NCBI GenBank assembly: GCA_035578155.1
Contig: JAPWDM010000060.1
Coordinates: forward strand, 82,001-146,000
DNA from: Brachynemurus nebulosus
Lineage: Eukaryota > Arthropoda > Insecta > Neuroptera > Myrmeleontidae
Length of the DNA: 64,000 bases
Reading direction: 5' to 3'
Every line of letters begins with the position of its first letter. Position 1 is the stretch's first letter. The translations under genes were made by a program, and so were the position numbers. The notes under the pieces are model-generated. The model made no database searches and had not been told where the DNA came from. It worked only from the letters and a program-made list of their open reading frames with translations. This document shows positions 33,290 to 45,991 of the stretch, piece by piece.

Positions 33290-33755
33290 CGTTAGTAAGT
33301 TAAAGTATTTGAATTCATTAAGTAATTAAATGATGTCCACAAGAACCTTACGGACTACCATAAGTTATATGAGATCCCTAGGACCCGTTTTTTACTGTTA
33401 GGATAAACTTTTTACTAAAATTATTTTAGATGAATAAAGGTTATGTTGTATGATTTCCGCCAGGGTTTACTGTTCCCATTATTGTAAAAAATAAACTAAC
33501 CGACCGATTTTGAAAATTTTTTCACTGTTAGAGAACTAAATTATTTTAGATGGATACAACTATGCTGCACAAAGTCCGTTCGGGTTCTTGGGTCCCAAAA
33601 ATATCAAAACTAATTACCCAGCCGATTTTAAAAAATCTTTTACTCTTAGAAAGCTAAACTATTTTAAATAGGTACAGTTCTTAGATGAGACCCGCCAGTC
33701 CCCAAAATTTGGAAATTCGCTATGTTATGCAGATGCTGCGACAGGGGTATTTATC
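33290..33755 (-). repeat. dispersed repeat ('CGCAGCAxxTGCATAACATAG' family), tandem copies on minus strand
   Basis: Ends TGTTATGCAGATGCTGCGAC AGGGG. About three ~110-bp modules, each with CCGATTTTxAAAA..TTTACTxTTAG and AAACTATTTTAxAT, precede it. Confidence 0.65.
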
Positions 33756-34637
33756 TATATTCATAATCATATTATTTTATACATTTTACATCCTTTTTTG
33801 TTTAAATTTGATTTTTTTTTTCTAGATGCGAGAAGGATTAAGGAAAGTGAACGAAAATTATTGTGGTTTTTATAAAGGATCGTACAAAGATAAATAAAAT
33901 ATTAATTTTATTTACGTTTGAAGACTAAAATTAAATGAATTTTTACTTAATGTAATTTTGATTTTGGTTTAATAGGAGTAAAAATGGGTGTTTTTGGTGC
34001 CAGGATATATGGACACTCTAAAAGGATTGTGAATGTTATGATATGTACCTTAAGTTTTGATTTTTAATCGTATTTTGAGTGAAAAAATATTGCATAATTT
34101 TAAAATTAACAACGTGTGTGTAAATTTGGCATCTTAGTTAAAATGCATGTAAAATATAATACATGTTTTTATTAAAAAGGAAATGTAAATAAATGTTTTC
34201 TTTTTTTAATTTTATTTTTACTGTTATTAATTACTTAGCTTTTTTATTTAATAATTTAAGATTTTTCTTTGAAATGAATAAATTCTGAAAATACGAATTT
34301 ATGAAATGTTTTCAGTGAAAGTGAAAATGAAGTCCAGGTGTAAGGTCCAGGTTTTCAAATGGATAAATAATTTCAGTAGCTTAGGAACTAATAATTAAAA
34401 AATTTCAAACTATATGTGTTTATATGATAATACGTACTTATAAAAAAATACGTTGCCAATGGGGTATGGCGCACAGCTTCCTCGTACTGGTAAAAGCACC
34501 TTGGTAATTTTATGCCCAATATATATCTTTGCATAAATTAATATAGGTATATAAATTAATAAAAATAAATAAACAAAACGATTCATAAAAAAATGTGCAA
34601 AGTGGGACTACCAGTAAACAAGATATTGACATTTAAT

Positions 34638-34970
34638 GGGATTTCATGGTAGCACCGTGAATACTATTACTCTAAATGCAATGAAATTTGTAGGGGACCA
34701 TCTAGGAACCAGACCGCATAATTCCCGATAATTTCATAATAAATAATTTAATAATTCAGAAGTTATGCCATTTGGTGCAATTTAGCACATTAATGGAATG
34801 ACATGGTAGCGGCGTAGCTACCGTTACTCCGATTTCGATTAAATTCATAGGGGACCATCTAGGAGCCAATTTGCATAATTTCTGAAAATTTCATTAAAAA
34901 CAATCGAATAGTTCAGAAGTTATACCACTTGGTGCAAACTGGCGATACACAGACGGACCGACGGACAGTT
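34638..34970. repeat. tandem duplication, ~165-bp unit x2
   Basis: Each unit contains CATGGTAGC, then AGGGGACCATCTAGGA and ATTCAGAAGTTATGCCA-like sequence, at about 34,645 and 34,802. Confidence 0.75.
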
Positions 34971-35913
34971 ACCAAAACAAAATTGTTCAAGAAACTCTAA
35001 AATGTAAAATTTGCGTAAAAAATTTTATTTTGGAGGGAAAAACTATTTATTTTTTGAAAGTGATCACAATGCTTCCGCTACTTTAGTCGAAAATAACTAA
35101 CTTTCTCTCGATGAACCGTAACCAAAACTACTGGATATCCGAAATAATTAAATATCCGAAATTGTATCCGAAAATAAAAGTTTCGGACTTTTTTCGGATA
35201 ATGACTGACAACACCCGTTAGAAAACTGAATTTAAATCGAAGAAAGTTTTTGCTGCATGTATTTCTTTTGATAGATTTTTGTTGATTCGTGTTTGACGTT
35301 CACTTTTAAGTGAAATTTTCCCTTTTTTACTATAGAAAATTTTCACTAAAAACTATGAAAAAAGAATATGTTAAAATTTTTATGTATAAGTGTGTAAACC
35401 TCTTTAACATAAAACAAATTTTCTTGAGAGTTTTTTACAAAAAAAATGGAACAAAGATATACAAAATCGTATTCAACTAAGAGAAATAGAATATAACCGA
35501 ATCGTTAAATTGGATTAAAAAAATCATGACACGTCACTTATAAAGCCTATTTGTCGAAAATAGAATCGCAAAAAATGAGACAGAAAAAAAAAAGAATGCG
35601 AGTGCGAGTGAAATGGAGGACGACATATTTCCTAGTTTTTCTCGAAAAGTAATTAACTTAGAGCAACGGTGTAAAAACATTTTTTACGCATATTGCCTTT
35701 TACTTTGGCTTGGTGTAAAAAAATTTTTGAAAAAGTGCTTAATTCTGGCAAAAAACTCATTTTGTTGACAAAAAATGTCCGAAAAACCTACTTCTGGGCA
35801 TCCGACGTGTCTGGCTAACGAACTTAGCCGAGTCAATTTAGTCTTCAGTACGTACACAAAATTTCATGGTCATTAAACGTTTCGTTCGAGAGTTATCGCG
35901 CGGATATATATAT

Positions 35914-37392
35914 ATCGCTCCATTATTGCAATAGTCGGTTATCTGGGCAAAATTACGTTTTTGAGTTATCTACACCATTCGAAAGAGGAAAAGCGTATCT
36001 TTCAGATGCTACAATCAGTTAAGCTCTAAGCCTAATATTTTAGCAAATATAGTCGATACCCTTGTATGACAATTTTAATAAATTTAAATTTTATTTGTTG
36101 CAAGACTAAGATATATCGATATAACCGTACTGTTGAAGCGTCAAATTCAATTTATTTTTACTACAATACTAGGTTATTGCATTTTATCCGAGTATTGAAG
36201 CAAAAAAAAATTTTGAAAATTTTACAAACTAAACAACATAACCGAATTTTAAAATTTTAACGTCTTCTAATGCTTTATTTTCTGTAGGTAATTGTGTTTT
36301 TTAAACAAATGTCTAAATTTAACTGATTTTTTATTACATGGTGTTAACATTAGTAGCAATAAAAAATTCGTTATGTCAAATTAAACAAGGAAAATATTAA
36401 CAATGTAGTAGATGTATTACAAAATCCACCGTTTTATGATTAGTATAATGTTATTTATTCAATTTTTTAATTAATTATGTTAGTAGAATTTCACTACGTT
36501 TTAACTATTTCAAGAAAAATCATAATAGGAGAATACCAGCTCTCAAACTTTATCTTTGCTGTCCTGTAAAATTTGTGAAATTGTCGTTGTCAAGTTCTTT
36601 ATTTTTAGGTTTTAGTTTTAGTTTAGTTTTCAATTATAGTGAATAATTTATGATAAGTTGGTAGAGGCGTAGTGAACTTAACTGGCGCCCGGTGCGTGAC
36701 ACTTTATTTGCGCCCCCTTAACTTCTAAAATTTTAAAAATTTTTGGTAGTTTTGGAAAAAAAATTTTTTCCGTAGTATATTAGATTTTTTCTTAAAAGTT
36801 GCCTTAACGACCTTTTTTTGTCAGTGATTAGTTTGTGTGTCTATATATTTGAAGTCATAACCTGGAAGTAATTTCGAAATTTTTCTACACTTTCACGTAG
36901 CAAAATTTTAATGACAAATACACAAAAAAATCTTAAAGTAATAGCGTCCCTCCTATTAGCTTTTGGCGCCCCTCTCAAAGTGGCGCCCGGGCCATAACAG
37001 TACCCCTTGCACCCCCCTCGCTACGCCACTGTAAGTTAGTTAACTTTTTTTTTGTATTTTTATGTTGAATAAAATGGTTTTATTTCAGTTAATAATGGTT
37101 TTCATTTTTAAAATTGGGTTATTTTTATCATCGTAGTAATTCCATCCAAAATATTTTTATGCAATAGTCAGTTATCTAAGAAAATTTGAAAATTTTTGCC
37201 GACCAAATAAAATAATTCTTTTAATTTTTATAACATTATTTAATATCGTGTTTAAAGAGTTTTCTGTCAAAATTGCATTAAAATTGGATTTCAAATAACT
37301 CTCAAAGACAATAAATATATTCTGAAAAACTTTAAACTTGAATATCTCAAAAGTTGATATTTCCCAGATAACCGACTATTGCAATAATGGAG

Positions 37393-37394
<2 letters not shown>
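35914..37394. mobile_element. 1.48-kb element with terminal inverted repeats
   Basis: The left end reads CGCTCCATTATTGCAATAGT then CGGTTATCTGGG. The right end is the exact complement of those 32 bp, ending at 37,394. A second, internal GCAATAGTCAGTTATCTAAG lies near 37,163. Both sides abut TA repeats, and the left side is only 8 bp from the 6-kb element. No ORF. It contains a hAT MITE. Confidence 0.85.
36662..37031. mobile_element. hAT-type MITE, 370 bp, 8-bp target duplication
   Basis: Ends TAGAGGCGTAGTGAAC (left) and, complemented, CAGTGGCGTAGCGAGG (right), a well-known hAT terminus. The flanks TAAGTTGG (36,654-36,661) and TAAGTTAG (37,032-37,039) form an 8-bp duplication with one mismatch. 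The subterminal GGCGCCC repeats are also typical. Confidence 0.9.
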
Positions 37395-37635
<241 letters not shown>

Positions 37636-37639
37636 GCCA

Positions 37640-38050
37640 CTAAAGGACTTGGGAAAATTTGTCTAAAGATGAAAAGTTGATGTCCAAAACAAGTATCACA
37701 AAAAGAAAGTTATATTTTGTTAAATAATAGGTAGGTATGATTTGTTTTATTATTTAAAGGTAGTTTTTTATTACATATTAATTGAGATCTACGCGCCTAC
37801 ACTAGTAGATTGACTTGTAGCAAACACTTAAAAAATTTTATGTTAGTAGGTTGATATCTAGATGCAGAAATTACGAAGAGCGTAATAGACGACCGGACAG
37901 ATTTGACGAAATTATAATGATTTCAAAATTTTTTCTTTGGAAACCAAATAACATTACGATAATTTTTTATGAAAAATTCTTATATTTATCGTTCAGTAAA
38001 CTTGGCTAATTGAAATTTACGCCAAACTGACAGACTGATTTTCTTCTAAC
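37640..38050. other. non-coding DNA
   Basis: Nothing recognised. Confidence 0.35.
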
Positions 38051-40844
38051 TAATATTATAAATGTGAAAGTGAGTTTATTTGTTTGTTTGTATAACTGGC
38101 TTTCACGCCCGAACAGCTTAGTGAATCAATTTGAAACATTGCACAAACGTAGACTGTGGCGGGACAGAAACGGTTATAGGCTACTTTTTATCTCCGAAAA
38201 ATATTTCATTCCCGAAGGAAAATGTATTAAATTACAATAGCTGACTATCAGAAAACGGACAATTTATTTCAAACTTTATATATTGTTAACAGAAGGGTTG
38301 AAAAAGGTCACAGACTACTTTTTATCCCGAGAAAATATTTCAATCCCGTGGGAAATCTCATTCCTGTGGAAAAATGAAACAAAAAACTATTCTTTGAGTT
38401 TGTCCGAATTTAGCATATTATTAGCAGAAAGAACCATATACAGCAATAAACATAGGTTAATTTTTACCCCAAGAAAATATCTGATTCCTGAGGGAAATGT
38501 ATTTAAATGAAATAATAAAATAACGACAACTGACTGCTAAAAAGAGATTAATTTCAAACTTCGCTTATTGTTTACAGAGGAGACGCAAAATGACATAGAC
38601 TACTTTCTACTCTGGGAAAATATCTAAATCCTGTGTGAAGTCTCATTCCCGTGGAAAAATATATTTAAAAGGATATATAAAAAAACGCCGTGAGCAGCGG
38701 GGCCCCATCACGGGAGTCGAATTTTTCGCTACAACTTCAGGATTTTCAAAATATCTAAATATGACTGAAAGGCTACAGGCGAATTGTGATTTTTATGATT
38801 TCAAAAACGATGATAAGTGTCCGGTTGATCGAGGAGTGTAATGATTTTAGTCGACTACTTTTTTTTCGAAAACCACGCAGTCACAAATGTTTTTATGAAC
38901 ATATTCAAAATTCACAAATGATTTCCAATTATATCAATTTTTTATTACTGTATAAAGCTACCTATGGAAAAAAATATAAAATAATCATACAAATTGTTAG
39001 TTGCTAAGTATTTGCAGAAAAATAATTTTTGTAATTTTAAAAATTAAAAAACTATGGTTACTATATACTTGTACAAACTATTTCTCCATTCTCACTGAAA
39101 ATTTTTTTATCTGAATTTACTTAAATTTAATTAATTATTTGCTGTTATCGTTTCTCTTATCATTAATCCTATTTAATGTTACCAAAATAAAAACAAAAAC
39201 AAAGTCATTGTAAGTTTAGGGCTTACTATTTTTATATTATTACAAAAAATAAGTTTTCAGATACATAATTAGAATATCTTTCAGCGAAATAGACGAATAT
39301 ATAATTGCATTAAAATTTGATCCGGTACTAAAGAAGCAGTCACAAAACAAGAAAAAAGATTAAGTAGCATTAGAGCTAGAGTTAATAGTATATAGTTCTG
39401 GAGTAATCTTATATTTAAATAAAAATGAAATATGGACTGTATTTATCCGTTCTCAATGGTTTCAAGAAAACGGAAGTATATATAAAAAAAAAATGATGAA
39501 AGAAAACTATAGGTAAAATTGACATACGAATTGAAAGAAAAATATCAGAATTAAGTCAAAGTTACCCGCACAAGACCGTAGGACTTCAAAAAAAGCTTAA
39601 GACTGGACGTATCATTACCAAATTTTGCACAAATACTACTGAGATTCTGAAACAAATAAATGTTACATTATAATTGATCCTTAAGATTCTAAGATCCCAA
39701 AACGAACTCAAAATAATTGGCTGGGCGGATTTTGACTAAATTTTTTGCTCAAATTGTACTGAGAAAAATGAACAATTTAAAATTGCCCTCTAGGGTTCTG
39801 GGGACTCAAAAAGACCCAAAATAAACGACTGCACGGATCTGAACTTTTGTCCTAATATTATTAAGATTCCGAAACAACTTAACGCGAGTTCGAAAATATT
39901 CTCCAGAGCCCTGTGAACTCGAAATGTCTCGCAAAATAAAATACTCTTAAAATTATCAATGTGAGTATCTCAAAGTATGAAAATTAGGTACGCTATTAAA
40001 ATATGAATATCACAGAGTATTTCAGTATATTTGATTTAAAAGCAGGACTTCGAACCGTAATTTTTTTTCGTTCCGGTTCAGTTCCTGTTCAACGCAAAAA
40101 AAAATAGCGGTGTTGATTACGATTACAATTATAGAGTACAGGTTATTTTCGATTTCGGTTCTGGTTTCGGTTTACGATTTTTGATTTCGGTTTTAAAAAG
40201 TTTAAATTTTTTTGCGAGTTGTGAATATATTATCTATTTTATAGAAATTACCTTTATAAAACATAAATCAAGAAATTGTTTCACAGTGCTATCGAATACG
40301 ACTTTAATTAAACAGCTGGACCGATCTTAATAAAATTTTATCAAAATAAGTTATGTTATTGAAATATGAATAAGTCTATTTTAGAGTCGTTGAACGAGCC
40401 AAGCGATGTACTATAAGAAACTGATTTTGTATAAAATTTCAAAACATCAAATTTAAATGGACATGTGCTCAGAATTGTCCATCAGTGACACCAAATAGAT
40501 TCCAAATTGAAAAGCTGAAGGATTTTTTGACAAAATTTTATTCAAATATTGTTGAAAGCTCTGGAAAAAACTAAAGTGAAGTAAAATTGTCCTCTAGAAA
40601 GGCCTAAAATAGAAATACTTCTAAAACTATTAACATGGGTAACTACATGACGGTGCGGAAATTAGCCATGCGTTTGAAATATGAATATGGTTACTTTAAG
40701 GTCGTTTGACAAGCGGGGCCAGGCAAAATAATTAATTGATTATGTACAAAATTCCCGAATATGTATCTAATTTAAAATTTACCCAATAATTTGACTCCAA
40801 ATTCAAATAATTTTATGCGAGTGAAACCGCGAATCGCAGCTAGT
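38051..40844 (+). mobile_element. Helitron-like non-autonomous element(s), composite
   Basis: Begins TAATATTATAAATGTGAAAG with a TTTGTTTGTTTG block and CTGGCTTTCACGCC, and ends ACCGCGAATCGCAGCTAGT. The first ~600 bp are internally repetitive: modules around TAGxCTACTTTxTATCxCxGG AAAATAT and CATTCCCG. A foldback-family fragment (38,690-38,900) is inserted. The outer coordinates assume a single element and may join two. Confidence 0.5.
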
Positions 40845-40859
40845 GTAATAATAAGTGAA

Positions 40860-41650
40860 AAAAATTGTATATTGTATGGATCATAGTAAGAGGCTGGCAA
40901 AAAATTTTGGTAATTATACCATAGCTAGAAGTTGATTAAAAAAATATTTAAAAATTAAACAATTTTTTGCCGGGGGGGGGGGGGGTCGTTATAATTTAGT
41001 TTTGAAACTGATAATTTTTTCTGAGACATATGATAGAGGTACCTATCTGAAACATAAAAATTGAAAAATTTCAGACAAATCAGTCAAGCCATTCAAACTT
41101 TATAAAGGGCATAGCCGGGTAAGATACGGAAAACGGCCATTGACGCAGAATTGATTGTTTCTATAGGAAATAATACTTCTTAGCCCCAGATGCATTCCTG
41201 CCAAGTTTCAACCCTCTGAGGCTAATAGTTTATGAATACACAAAGAGACAAAAATTTTTTAAAAATATTTTTTTCAAAAATTTTTGTCTCTTTGTGTATT
41301 CATAAACTATTAGCCTCAGAGGGTTGAAATTTGGCAGGACTGCATCTGGGGCTAAGAAGTATTATTTCCTATAAAAACAATCAATTTTGCGTCAAGGGCC
41401 GTTTTCCCTACCTTACCCGGCTATGCCCTTTTTATCAATTTTCAAAAAATAATTTCATACTCTCAAGGGCTAAGCTTCTAAGAGATGAACATGAAACTCA
41501 GTAAATTTCAATCTTATGTCGATAGTAGTTAGCAGAATAAAACCGACACAATTCGTTTGGAGGGGGGAGGGGGGGTCTTCTATAGCCTCTCTGTTTTATT
41601 GTTAAATATTAAAAAGGACCTTAAACAGTGAACTGGAAGGATATTTTAAG
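40860..41650 (-). repeat. copy of the 10,560-12,500 foldback family, split by a palindromic MITE
   Basis: Shares with the right arm of that element the G-run, CTGAAACATAAAAATT, CTTATGTCGATAGTAGTTAG and CAATTCGT. The final part (AGTGAACTGGAAGGA) matches the complement of the flank at about 10,620. It is interrupted between 41,104 and 41,431. Confidence 0.7.
41104..41431. mobile_element. nearly perfect 328-bp palindromic MITE
   Basis: Starts AAAGGGCATAGCCGGGTAAG and ends with the complement (CTTACCCGGCTATGCCCTTT). The arms, ~155 bp each, differ at only a handful of positions and meet in a short A/T loop at about 41,258-41,275. The insertion site inside an older repeat is clear. Confidence 0.85.
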
Positions 41651-41834
41651 AACATTTTTTCTTTCCAAAAAATCCAAAATTTCTATTTTATAAATAAAAT
41701 AAAAATGACATCAGTAACATTTTTTAAATTACTTACATACTCGTAATATGTATTGCATTAAATTTGTGATAAATGATAGTAGTCAATTCATTTGTTTCTT
41801 TTAAATTTATAATCCTAATCCTAATCCTAATCCT

Positions 41835-42380
41835 AACTAATATATAAATGCGAAAGTGCGTTTGATTGTTTGTTTGTTTGTTTGACTGGCTTTCACGCCT
41901 AAACAGCTTAACTAATTAACTTGAAATTTTGCACAGACGTATTTTGCGGAACGGAGATGGTTATAGGCTATTTTTTAGCTTGGGAAAATATTTAATTCTC
42001 GAGCGAAAATGTATATTATGCCATTAAATGAGCAATTTTTTCATTTGTTACTAAGTAAATGTATTTCACAATATTAATAAATATTTCTATAGATACCAAC
42101 AACAATAATAATATTTTTACCAACGACTACTATGAAATTACTTATTTACTATACAAAATAGAATTAAATTTATATCCTATTTTTTATAGAAATAAAATAT
42201 TAGCTATTTATCTGGAAAAGTTGTTTTTACCTCATTTCCTGTGAATATAAATATTAATTGGATCGCAAATATTCTGTTAGCGTATAAAACTTATGTTTGG
42301 CTCGCTTATTATCCAAGATAAAATTAATAAAATACAACAAGTCTCAATGACAGTATATGTTATTATATCCTTATCCTTAG
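41835..42380 (+). mobile_element. Helitron-like element, partial
   Basis: Starts AACTAATATATAAATGCG with the TTTGTTTGTTTG and CTGGCTTTCACGCC motifs of the copies at 38,051 and 42,381. Its end is not resolved. Short CCTAAT repeats precede it at about 41,815. Confidence 0.5.
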
Positions 42381-43198
42381 TAATATTATAAATGCGAAAT
42401 TGAGTTTGTTTGTTTGTTTGTTTGTTTGACTGGCTTTCACGCCTCAAAAGCTTAACCGATCAACTTGAAACTTTGCGCAGGCGTTGCTTGCGGGCCAGAG
42501 ACGGTTATAGGCTACGTTTTATCTCGGGAAAATATCCGAAGGAATATTACAACTGACTATTAAAAAACGGATAAATGATTTCAAACTTTGTATATTGCTA
42601 ACAGAAGGGATGAGAAAGGACACAAACTACTTTATACCCCGGTAAATTTCCCGTGGAAAATTTCATTCCTGTGGAAACATATATTTTAAATGAAAAAAAA
42701 GTGATGATAGACAAATATGACAATATACAGCGATAAACATAGGTTATTTTTTATCCGGATAAAATATCTCATTCCCGAGGGAAAATGTATTTAAAACGAA
42801 ACAATGAAATAACAACTGACTATTAAAAAAAAAGCATGATTGATTTCTAACTTTGCATATTGTTTACAGAGACGATGAGAAAGGACGCAGACTACTTTCT
42901 AGCCCAGGAAAGTATTTAACTCCCGTGGAAAGTCTTATTCCCGTGGGAAAATATACATTTAAAACAGTATAAAAAAGAATCATTGATTTCATTTGAACTT
43001 GGCATGTTGTTAAAGGAATGTTATAGTCTATTTTTTGCCCGGGGAAAATATTGTATTTCTGTGGGAAAATTCCAAAGAAAAATGTAATAATACCTACTCG
43101 ACGGGTAATGGTGACGTGATGAAAGTACACTTTATATGTTTTAACAAGATGTCATAATTTTAAAAGCCACGTGAGCGAAGCCGCGGGTAACAGCTAGT
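42381..43198 (+). mobile_element. Helitron-like non-autonomous element, ~820 bp
   Basis: Starts TAATATTATAAATGCGAAAT and ends GCGAAGCCGCGGGTAACAGC TAGT, the most complete copy of this family in the window. No ORF. Assignment is by end motifs and lack of TIRs. Confidence 0.6.
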
Positions 43199-43239
43199 AC
43201 ATAATATATTTGTATGAAAATAAATCACTTTATATTTAT

Positions 43240-44040
43240 ACTAGCTGGATACCCGTACTTTGCTACGGCGATTATCAAACAAAAATTGAATGTAAAATCA
43301 GAAAGTGAAAGCATAAAATATGTAAAGCTTTTAAATAGCAGTATTTTAAAACAATTTAAGCTTTTTAATCTGGCAGTTTGCAGATAAATTCTACAAATAA
43401 TAATCGTGATGGAGCTGGATAGGTTGATTATTAAAGTTGAAAATTAACGAATTGTTAAAAATGACGCTGTTTTTCTTAAACGTAGTTGATTTGGTGAATT
43501 TCCACACCATCTGGCCGTATTACCATGACGCGCTGTCCTTTTATTTAGGTGGTAGGTTCGCCAAGAGCCCTATCCATCCATCGTTCAAAATAGTGAGTGT
43601 AGTCGCATAAAAGCTGACCTCTTAATTGAAGACTGCCCGGCACAAAGGCTGAAAGTATCAATTTTAATATTGTCGGAAAATCAATAAAAACTATATGAAA
43701 TATGAAAAAATTTATTAAGTATTTTTTTTTTAGTTATTTAAAGTAAATTTAATTGACCTTGAAAACCGACATCAAGTTCGAATTCAAGGTCACCATCAAA
43801 TGCATCACTTGAAATTCTACAACTTTAGTCTTATGCATTTTTTTCAGAAAATGTATAGTTTTAGAAATTATTAGCCATAACTGTTTCCGTCTCCAGAGTT
43901 TGACGGGTGCTTTCTATCCCTAAAAAGCGTATTTAGTTAAAGCAAAAAATACGTATTTAATATTTTTCGCTGTTTAATAAGTATATTAATTACATTAAAA
44001 TCGGTGTGTATCGCTTGGATAGTGTTACTTGTTAGTAACG
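43240..44040. repeat. old repeats, including copy of 32,810-33,085
   Basis: TATACTAGCTGGATACCCGT at 43,240 is another Helitron-like start. 43,756-44,040 repeats the right half of the foldback at 32,150-33,090 (AAAAAGCGTATTTAG, TATTTTTCGCTGTTTAATAA). Confidence 0.6.
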
Positions 44041-44212
44041 TACGTAATAGCTTACCATTAATTAGTAAATAAAATTTTATATGGAAAAATAGTTTTTTTT
44101 ATAGACGCCTACTATTTATTTTTATTAAAATTGTATTTTTGATTAATTTTATTCTTTCAATTTTTTGGTTGAAAAAAGAACTAATGCTCGGTCCGTAAGT
44201 TTATTTTTGTGG

Positions 44213-45028
44213 TTACAAATAAATACATGGAAATATAAAAGTAAATAAATAAAAATATTTATTTGAAATTTTAAAAAAATTTCTGTCTATTAATTTCGGG
44301 GTGACTTTGAGTATACCTTTTTGCAGCCTCTCTATTAATTTCGGGGTTAGTTTTGTATATTTTGCTGTAGCTTGCTTTAACTGTTTTTTCCTGATCGCAT
44401 CTGTAAATCTTTTTCTTCGTTTTTTCCCTCTTTTATCGTTAAATGATGTGCCAGTAGAGAGAGCAGCTTCCTCTAAACATAGGGTATTAGCGCAAGGTAA
44501 AATGTGTGAGAGATTGCAGGCGAAATTTATTTCACATTCCGTTGGCTTGCTGGTGGTATGTGATTGTTGGACGGCACCAGGATTTGTGGATTCAGCCGAC
44601 GGAATTAAAACATCAAAATGTTCTGCATTAAAATTTCCTGTGAATCGGATTCGTTTAACTCCTTGTAGTGCTTCCCCAAAGGTAGCAAGAAGAATGCCAC
44701 CCTGAAACACTTGAAACTCATAAGGGAATATCTCCCCCGTCGCCTTAAGTTCGCAAGTAGTACCATAGGCGTGAGGTCTAGACATTTCGGTGATGTACCG
44801 ACGTTTTGTAATATAAGGAGATCCCGATTGCTCCTGAGTAAAATGTCTAAATCTTTCCCAGTCATTTGGCACATGACTAACAATGTTAGCACGAATTTAA
44901 GCAGCCATTAAGACATGACCGTACATCAAATAGGAAAGGGAGGAAAATAGGCAGGCACCATCGCCAGGAATTTTTATTATTTGGCAATGGGTTTGTGTTT
45001 GGTTGACAATAATAATTTCCTCTCCCAT
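44213..45028 (-). pseudogene. OTU-type cysteine protease with one in-frame stop
   Basis: From an ATG at 45,026-45,028 the minus strand encodes IIKIPGDGACLFSSLSYLMY (the OTU catalytic Asp and Cys in DGACLF), then a TAA at 44,897-44,899, then continues in the same frame with ANIVSHVPNDWERF, TTCELKATGEIFPYEFQVFQ and FNAEHFDVLIP, whose histidine fits the third catalytic residue. A basic tail (KRGKKRRKRFTDAIRKKQLK) follows and ends near 44,213. Length with the stop read over is about 270 codons. OTU enzymes remove ubiquitin; this subtype is common in insect transposons and viruses. The single nonsense codon in otherwise well-kept sequence suggests recent loss. Confidence 0.85.
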
Positions 45029-45029
45029 A

Positions 45030-45640
45030 ACTGATAATAGGATTAACTATTTCCAATTGAAAAATGGCTACCTTATTCAGAATTTAAAGAGTTGAAAAGT
45101 TTTATTTTAATAAGAAAAAAAAATTATTTAAGAATAGCTACAGTACAATACTTTTTATTAACTAGAGTTTTGATACTTAACTAAATATCCTTTTTGTTTT
45201 GTAATTGCTTCCTCGGTACCGGAATGCAGTTTTTATATCTTCTTAATTTGACATACGATAGAGATAATACGACAATCTCATCATCATCAGGTTTCGCTTA
45301 ATGATATGTTCTAATTTTATCTGTTGATGTATTTCAAAAAATTGTAAAACACATTTACTGTAGTATAATATAAAATACCCCTGTCGCAGCATCCTGCATA
45401 ACATAGCGAATTTCCGCTTATAAAAATCCGTTTTTCTGTGATTTTTCACCCTTCTAAGTGATTTTTCCTCCTCTTTCTAATGGTGTAAATAAATGTCGCA
45501 AAAATTTTTTAACTTGAGACAATTTTGGCAAAAAACTAATCTTTTTCACGAAAAATAACCCAAAATCCGACATGCCTGGCTAATGAACATGGTTATAGAT
45601 AATTATATAATCTACAAAAAAGTTCCTTACAAAATTTTAA
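45030..45640. other. non-coding DNA with a short repeat end
   Basis: 45,378-45,417 carries the CGCAGCATCCTGCATAACAT repeat end. No gene seen. Confidence 0.4.
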
Positions 45641-45643
45641 GGT

Positions 45644-45818
45644 CTGCGTCTCGCATTAGAGAGAGGTTGTGTTTGATTGATTACTGAATTGGAGTGGCAC
45701 TCGAACAAGTGATCGATGGCCTAGTTGGTAAGGCGCTTGGCTGGTAATCAAGAGATCCGGGTTCGAGTCCCAGCCGATCCAGTTTGGTAATTTTTCAAAC
45801 ACTATGTCAATTTTAATT
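45644..45818 (+). repeat. 175-bp unit with tRNA-like sequence, copy 1
   Basis: The tRNA-like part is 45,710-45,781. It has an A-box-like TGGCCTAGTTGG (45,717-45,728), a perfect B box GGTTCGAGTCC (45,760-45,770), a 4-bp D stem (GCCT/AGGC) and an anticodon stem with loop CTGGTAA, giving anticodon GGT (Thr). The acceptor stem pairs at only 5 of 7 positions and the T stem has a C-A mismatch, so it is more likely a tRNA-derived SINE head or tRNA pseudogene than a working tRNA. Confidence 0.7.
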
Positions 45819-45991
45819 AACATAATGAATTGGCCATTTGCCAAAGTACATCGAGTGTTCAAGTATCAGCCAAAGCTGGACATTGAGTGAACATATGAAT
45901 ATTGGTGTATGTTTAAATACGGATAAAACTCCGCCATACACTAATAATGTTTCACAGACACTCGATAACATTTGAAATTAAAAGTATAAAA

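Larger units (their letters stand above)
29926..35905. mobile_element. ~6-kb element with ~480-bp terminal inverted repeats
   Basis: The left arm starts ATCCGCGCGATAACTCTCGA and runs to about 30,410 (GACAAGAAAACTC). The right arm is its complement, about 35,425-35,905, ending AGAGTTATCGCGCGGAT. Shared landmarks: ACACGTCGGATGCCCAGAAG, CACTCGCATTCTTTTTTTT, CATGATTTTTTTAATCCAAT. Differences are scattered substitutions and small indels. Both outer ends meet TA repeats, so the target was probably TA. The ~5 kb interior has no ORF of note. It contains smaller inverted and tandem repeats, suggesting a non-autonomous or decayed element with internal nesting. Confidence 0.75.

Noticed and set aside
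44301..44911. Open frames on the plus strand over the OTU gene, and MLTLLVMCQMTGK on the minus strand
   Set aside because: Shadow frames; only the frame with DGACLF and AEHFDVLIP has protease motifs.
45710..45781. Functional tRNA-Thr gene
   Set aside because: Acceptor and T stems have mismatches, anticodon GGT is atypical for eukaryotic nuclear genomes, and the unit is duplicated with flanks like a SINE.
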